Below are positions 62,705 through 64,000 of a stretch of DNA of 64,000 nucleotides, piece after piece. How positions within the stretch are numbered: position 1 is the stretch's first letter; every line of letters starts with the position of its first letter. Location: positions 1 through 64,000 of the forward strand of contig NZ_JAKIRP010000008.1 in assembly GCF_021646545.1 (NCBI RefSeq). The letters are read 5' to 3'. The DNA comes from Chitinophaga filiformis. GTDB lineage: Bacteria; Bacteroidota; Bacteroidia; Chitinophagales; Chitinophagaceae. The translations under genes and the position numbers were made by a program. The notes beneath the pieces are model-generated. The model was not told where the DNA came from, did no database searches, and saw nothing but the letters and a program-made list of their open reading frames with translations.

Positions 62705-64000
62705 TTACTGAATCACTATCTTATTGGTGATTGTGTTGTGACCGTTTGTGATCACTACGATATAGAATCCTGCAGGGATGCCGGCAGTTGAAACGGTTAT
62801 TACGCCAGTGCTGGCGGTTTTAGTGGCAACTGCTTTCTTATTGATATCCAGAATGGTTACGCGTACCGGTTGTCTGGCATCCACCTGATCCAGCCTTACG
62901 ATAAAGGTGCTACCCTTCACTATTGGATTAGGATACACGGAAGCAGTGGCTGCTTTGGTTGCAGGCGCTACTGTTTGTGCTATGGCGGCTAACCTTGCAG
63001 CGCTCACTGTCCCCCAGTTGAAGGTTTCCCAACCCTGTATAGAAGGACGGTTACAGTTCATTGCCTTTTCGCCGTTCTCAGAGCTTACGTACATACCGTT
63101 GTTGCCCTGGAGGGAAATCGTATTATCAGCATTGACGATCCAGGTGAACTGTTCCCAGCCCTGGATAGTGGTGCGGTCGCAGGTCATAGCAGCAGCCCCG
63201 TTAGCGGAAGTTACATACTTGCCCTGGCTGCTCAGTGCAATCTTACCGTTGCCGGCATCTACTACCAGGAATTGTTCCCAGCCCTGTACTTCAGGACGGT
63301 TACAGTTCATAGCTGTTGTACCGTTCTCTGAGCTCACATACAGGTTGTTTGAACCCTTCAGCCAGATCGTTTTACCGATAGGCGCTTTTGAAGGCTCATT
63401 TGGATTCTGAGGATCAGTTGGAGGATTGGTACCATTGCAGGCGCCTACCACTGCCCACGCAGAGCTTACACCCGGAACGTCGGCAGCACCTGCCCACCAG
63501 AGGTTACGGTAAATGGTACTGTTGTAACGCACTAAGGTACCAGCGGTGGCATAGGTCTTTGCCGCGCTCCACAATGGCAGGCCCGCACAACCTTCAAATG
63601 TCTGGGAGTTCCATACAGCGAAAGTAATGCTGGTCACTACAGAATCCTTACCAGGGCGGATACCCACGGCAGTAGCGGTGTAGGAGTTATAGGCTGATGG
63701 CGTCCACTGTACAGAAGTACCTGCCAGTCGCTTGCCATCTATCTTGATGAATACCTGTGTGATCTCACCAAGTGGATCATTTTTAGATACGGATAAGGTA
63801 ATAGGTGAAAGAGAGCTTACATTCAGAATGCCACTGGATGGCGCTGTGAATGTGAGAGAAGCGATCTTGCTGCACTCTGTATTATCAATCACGAAAGGAC
63901 GCATGTTAGCGCAACCGCAGTTGGATGCGTTGTTACCGCCATTCAGCTCAATGCTTACAGCTTTAAGGCCGGCATAACGCTGATAGTGGCCTATACGGCT
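62705..64000 (-). CDS. Secreted T9SS-type protein with beta-trefoil-like repeats (partial)
   Basis: Only the C-terminal 431 codons are inside the window; the frame stays open across 64000, and the ATG at 63904 is not its start. From the visible N-terminus: an Ig-like segment (ITLSVSKNDPLGEITQVFIKID), a chitin-binding-like module (LWSAAKTYATAGTLVRYNSTIYRNLWWA), three fascin/beta-trefoil-type repeats of ~40 residues (KGSNNLYVSSENGTTAMNC, SSQGKYVTSANGAAAMTC, QGNNGMYVSSENGEKAMNC), and a C-terminal T9SS sorting domain (VYPNPIVKGSTFIVRL ... AGFYIVVIT). It is most likely an extracellular carbohydrate-active enzyme; the catalytic domain lies outside. Confidence 0.88.
   Translation of the reverse strand, partial: SRIGHYQRYAGLKAVSIELNGGNNASNCGCANMRPFVIDNTECSKIASLTFTAPSSGILNVSSLSPITLSVSKNDPLGEITQVFIKIDGKRLAGTSVQWTPSAYNSYTATAVGIRPGKDSVVTSITFAVWNSQTFEGCAGLPLWSAAKTYATAGTLVRYNSTIYRNLWWAGAADVPGVSSAWAVVGACNGTNPPTDPQNPNEPSKAPIGKTIWLKGSNNLYVSSENGTTAMNCNRPEVQGWEQFLVVDAGNGKIALSSQGKYVTSANGAAAMTCDRTTIQGWEQFTWIVNADNTISLQGNNGMYVSSENGEKAMNCNRPSIQGWETFNWGTVSAARLAAIAQTVAPATKAATASVYPNPIVKGSTFIVRLDQVDARQPVRVTILDINKKAVATKTASTGVITVSTAGIPAGFYIVVITNGHNTITNKIVIQ

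Overview
The window looks like chromosome of a Bacteroidota bacterium, most probably Chitinophagaceae (Chitinophaga-like). It has four SusC/SusD pairs, an ECF sigma/FecR pair facing a SusC with an STN domain, PUL lipoproteins of the DUF4959/DUF4998/DUF4466 types, a T9SS sorting domain, a DUF6520-like peptide, and promoters with the Bacteroidota -7 element TAnnTTTG. Shine-Dalgarno sites are mostly absent. The genus is inferred from gene content only. No rRNA, tRNA or CRISPR was seen.

1-17 kb is a mixed accessory region. The 5' end of a group IIC intron runs off the left edge. A TetR regulator and a short-chain dehydrogenase share a palindromic operator. Next come an esterase, an AraC regulator with a small catabolic set (alpha/beta hydrolase, crotonase, quinone-oxidoreductase-like MDR), OsmC and AhpD-like proteins, a small GNAT protein, DoxX, an NTF2-like protein, a MocR regulator, an alcohol dehydrogenase broken by one in-frame stop, a second AraC protein, and a Crp/Fnr-like regulator with DUF427. 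Three copies of one 16-bp palindromic site mark the DoxX/GNAT and Crp/DUF427 promoter regions and suggest a local regulon.

17.3-28.6 kb is PUL A on the minus strand (SusC, SusD, two discoidin-type lipoproteins, GH95 alpha-L-fucosidase-type enzyme) with a divergent AraC regulator. 28.6-31.3 kb is repeat-rich: a hairpin with 47-nt arms, an S24/S26-like protein, a MauE/DoxX membrane protein, two unrelated tandem-repeat arrays, then a small secreted DUF6520-like peptide. 31.3-38.2 kb is PUL B, a SusC(STN)/SusD pair divergent from sigma/FecR, a trans-envelope signalling arrangement with no enzyme attached.

38.6-42.4 kb holds a hydrolase, a short-chain dehydrogenase and a type-B carboxylesterase. 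42.9-53.1 kb is PUL C: SusC, SusD, two lipoproteins, an alginate-lyase-fold enzyme and a heparinase II/III-like lyase, which together suggest a uronic-acid polysaccharide as substrate. Its leader is the most unusual part of the window. A 185-bp tandem duplication carries two 13-residue upstream ORFs, two perfect LacI/PurR-like palindromes and five T-rich blocks, three of them preceded by a clear stem.

53.2-62.6 kb holds a TlpA-like protein lacking its CXXC cysteines, a small secreted protein, PUL D (SusC/SusD) and a TonB-dependent siderophore-type receptor. The window ends inside a large secreted protein on the minus strand with beta-trefoil-like repeats and a T9SS tail.
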